NCBI GenBank assembly: GCA_945875135.1 | Contig: CAMCJO010000048.1 | Span: forward strand, 1-9,930 | Reading direction: 5' to 3' | Length of the DNA stretch: 9,930 nt | From: an uncultured Porphyromonas sp. | Lineage (GTDB): Bacteria; Bacteroidota; Bacteroidia; Bacteroidales; Porphyromonadaceae | In this document: positions 8,960-9,930 of the stretch, piece by piece | Layout of the letters: every line of letters starts with the position of its first letter | Position numbering within the stretch: the first letter of the stretch is position 1 | Notes under the pieces: generated by a model | What the model was told of the DNA's origin: nothing | What the model saw: only the letters and a program-made list of their open reading frames with translations | The model's database searches: none | Translations under genes and position numbers: made by a program

Positions 8960-8994
8960 ATATCTATCTTGTGCAGATCAAAGCTCCATGCCTC

Positions 8995-9603
8995 TTAGTT
9001 GCCGACCACCACATGTGCGTGGCGTAGCACCTTATCGTGAAGCATATAGCCCGTACGGACGCAATCGATCACCTGCCCCTTCTGCTCTGGAGTAGGTGCC
9101 GGAATCATTGCCACAGCCTCGTGTAGGTTATCGTCAAAGGGGGTCCCCGTCGCCTCGATCATCACAACACCCTGCTTCTCTAGATAACCGATCAGCTTAT
9201 TATATATAAGGAGTAGACCCTCTACAATCGGATCCTCCTCACTCTTGCTCTCATGGGCATGCTTGACCGCTAGCTCGAAGTCGTCCACGATCGGGAGTAG
9301 CTCCTTGAGGACGCGCTCTCCCCCATTCTTGATCAGGTCGCTCTTCTCCTGTAGCGTACGCTTGCGATAGTTATCGTACTCAGCCAGCATACGGAGATGC
9401 TGATCATTGAGCTTGTCTAGCGACTCCTGTAGCTCAGCAATCTTCTGCGTCTCCTCACACTCAGGCGCTACAGTGTCCGTCTCAGTAGCTGCGGCTGCAT
9501 CGCACGCCTGCTCTGGTGTCTCTTGCTTCATCTGATCCACTGAAGAGGCATCTATATGTTGTGGCTCTGTATGGTTGCCACCCTTCTTATTGTCCTTTTT
9601 CAT
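8995..9603 (-). CDS. grpE: GrpE nucleotide exchange factor
   Basis: GrpE releases ADP from DnaK and acts as a dimer in the heat-shock chaperone cycle. The 202-residue product has a poorly conserved charged N-terminus (1-50), a long coiled-coil helix (about 52-115) containing MLAEYDNYRKRT (72-83), the four-helix segment with LLPIVDDFELAV (102-113), and a C-terminal beta domain with GTPFDDNLHEAV (153-164) and the family signature GYMLHDKVLRHAHVVVG (185-201). Length is typical. The ATG at 9603 is the best start: the in-frame codons upstream reach a TAG six codons before it. It leads the grpE-dnaJ operon. A -7 box about 125 bases upstream suggests a leader of about 120 bases; no CIRCE (HrcA) inverted repeat is seen there. 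Confidence 0.98.
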   Translation of the reverse strand: MKKDNKKGGNHTEPQHIDASSVDQMKQETPEQACDAAAATETDTVAPECEETQKIAELQESLDKLNDQHLRMLAEYDNYRKRTLQEKSDLIKNGGERVLKELLPIVDDFELAVKHAHESKSEEDPIVEGLLLIYNKLIGYLEKQGVVMIEATGTPFDDNLHEAVAMIPAPTPEQKGQVIDCVRTGYMLHDKVLRHAHVVVGN

Positions 9604-9871
9604 ATTAGCTCTATATTTCTATCATGAGACTATGCAACAACCTTGCCAAAGAGCAACTACAAGTGCACAGCCCAGCCAGACAAGTCATTCTGTCACCAAG
9701 CCGTAGCGACACATCTCGTAATGCAGGACAAAAGTACAACTAAATTTCTAGCTTCCCCATAAGCCAGACGTTAAGGTTGATCAGGCTCTATGAGTATCAT
9801 CATAAGCGAAGCATAGCCTTTTGTCTCGTGAGCTGGGTCTCTGCATATATCACTGCTCAGATTAGGACGAG
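9604..9871. other. Intergenic leader region upstream of grpE
   Basis: No gene with recognisable product is present here. The minus strand holds the candidate grpE -7 box (9729-9736) and, after it, a leader with a 25-codon ATG frame (9611-9688) ending seven bases before the grpE start. A small inverted repeat (TATGA/TCATA) lies near 9789-9804. I see no tRNA, no CIRCE element, no riboswitch that I recognise and no clear intrinsic terminator for the gene upstream. Confidence 0.6.
9729..9736 (-). promoter_or_regulatory. Candidate -7 box for grpE-dnaJ
   Basis: The minus strand reads TACTTTTG, an exact match to TAnnTTTG. It is preceded by an AT-rich stretch (AAATTTAG). A TTTG at the -33 spacing is not apparent. 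Transcription from here would begin near 9722-9725 and give a leader of about 120 bases before the grpE ATG. Confidence 0.5.
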
Positions 9872-9930
9872 TCAGATTAACTTGCGACTGGTTGCTACGG
9901 CTATAGCTTCTGCGATATTGCTCACACCAA
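9872..9930 (-). CDS. Possible C-terminus of an unidentified upstream gene (partial)
   Basis: One minus-strand frame enters from the window edge and ends at a TGA (9874-9872). The visible tail is GVSNIAEAIAVATSRKLI, a composition that looks like an amphipathic protein terminus. Orientation agrees with all neighbours. Eighteen codons are too few to identify a family, and other frames across this stretch are also open, so this is only a possibility. Confidence 0.25.
   Translation of the reverse strand, partial: GVSNIAEAIAVATSRKLI

Noticed and set aside
8960..8994. GAGCTTTG as a separate dnaJ promoter
   Set aside because: It misses the first T of TAnnTTTG, has no -33 partner and lies in a 35-base gap between cotranscribed genes.
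9771..9929. Second minus-strand open frame of about 52 codons from the window edge
   Set aside because: Its translation (rich in Ser, Arg, Asn, with scattered Cys) looks random, and it overlaps the more protein-like tail ending at 9872.
9604..9930. CIRCE operator for HrcA
   Set aside because: I looked for TTAGCACTC and GAGTGCTAA arms on both strands and found neither.

Overview
The window reads as a chromosomal housekeeping region of a Bacteroidota bacterium, most likely Porphyromonas or a close relative. Supporting signs are a SecA of 1110 residues with the insertions typical of this phylum, an Lnb/DUF4105-type protein, a PafA-like secreted protein with a signal peptide ending in SA-Q, no Shine-Dalgarno sequences ahead of the starts, and TAnnTTTG-type -7 boxes. 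GC content looks moderate, near or slightly above half by eye. The genus is an inference. No mobile element, CRISPR array, tRNA or rRNA was seen.

Every convincing gene lies on the minus strand, so transcription runs from high to low coordinates. In that order: a low-confidence tail of an unidentified gene (9872-9930); a leader with a good -7 box (9729-9736); grpE (8995-9603); dnaJ (7805-8959); a strong imperfect hairpin spanning the dnaJ stop codon (7791-7826); an Lnb-like lipoprotein N-acyltransferase (6512-7756); an exported alkaline-phosphatase-fold protein that seems to have lost its active site (4956-6515); secA (1612-4944); a clear intrinsic terminator (1564-1598); a promoter-like site (1508-1515); yicC (587-1480); and gmk (1-566), which runs to within one base of a possible stop at the window edge.

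There are three functional blocks. grpE-dnaJ encodes the nucleotide-exchange factor and J-protein that serve DnaK, which is not in the window. lnb, the phosphatase-like gene and secA form a tight envelope-biogenesis operon: the first two share an ATGA overlap and secA follows after 11 bases. It links Sec export with lipoprotein maturation. yicC-gmk pairs an RNase of the YicC/YloC family with guanylate kinase, a common arrangement.

Most of the window is ordinary core genome, and I do not see a new defence or mobile system. The best candidates for a second look are the phosphatase-fold protein in which the expected metal ligands and nucleophile all appear replaced, its coupling to lnb and secA, the hairpin over the dnaJ stop codon, and the long grpE leader with a small Cys-rich upstream reading frame.
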